Positions 5,674 through 5,679 of a stretch of 5,679 nucleotides of DNA are shown piece after piece. Position 1 is the first letter of the stretch. Each line of letters begins with the position of its first letter. The position numbers and the translations under genes were made by a program. This DNA comes from Anaerolineales bacterium. GTDB taxonomy: Bacteria; Chloroflexota; Anaerolineae; Anaerolineales; Villigracilaceae. The notes under the pieces are model-generated. The model was not told the DNA's origin, did no database searches, and worked only from the letters and a program-made list of their open reading frames with translations. Location of the stretch: the NCBI GenBank assembly GCA_016928525.1, contig JAFGKO010000402.1:1-5679 (forward strand), in the 5' to 3' direction.

Positions 5674-5679
5674 CTCCCC

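Overview
The window looks like ordinary mid-GC bacterial chromosome with compact genes, mostly good Shine-Dalgarno sites and no mobile-element genes. The best lineage guess is Chloroflexota (Anaerolineae-like) or another monoderm group. This rests on a heliorhodopsin, a long-form sugar-1-phosphate nucleotidyltransferase, a DegV protein and a C/G-rich palindromic intergenic repeat. It is an inference; no rRNA or marker gene is present to confirm it.

Layout. (1) Bases 1-380, minus strand: 5' part of an unrecognised protein that runs off the left edge. (2) 381-660: divergent intergenic region with a dyad repeat (466-500), a good sigma70-type promoter (555-583) and a leader hairpin. (3) 661-930, plus: small three-helix membrane protein of the GlsB/YeaQ/YmgE family. 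(4) 931-1039: two tandem hairpins between convergent genes. (5) 1040-2119, minus: nucleotidyltransferase of the RmlA/GalU type with a C-terminal left-handed beta-helix. (6) 2120-2339: divergent promoter region. (7) 2340-3119, plus: a heliorhodopsin with the retinal lysine, counterion glutamate and inverted-topology charge pattern. (8) 3167-3961, plus: DUF1295 / steroid 5-alpha-reductase-like membrane enzyme. (9) 4035-4907, plus: DegV-family fatty-acid-binding protein. (10) 4978-5364, minus: tandem ACT-domain protein. (11) 5365-5679: promoter of the ACT gene, an intrinsic terminator for a minus-strand gene beyond the right edge, and an imperfect palindromic repeat of REP/MITE type.

The highlight is the heliorhodopsin at 2340-3119. 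It is followed at 47 bp by a DUF1295 enzyme and then, after 73 bp, by DegV, all on the plus strand with no visible terminator between them. A light-sensing membrane protein, a probable lipid/isoprenoid double-bond reductase or methyltransferase-like enzyme, and a fatty-acid carrier could form one membrane-lipid-related transcription unit. That functional link is a hypothesis. The window contains no retinal-forming (Blh/Brp) or carotenoid genes, so retinal must be made elsewhere or taken up.
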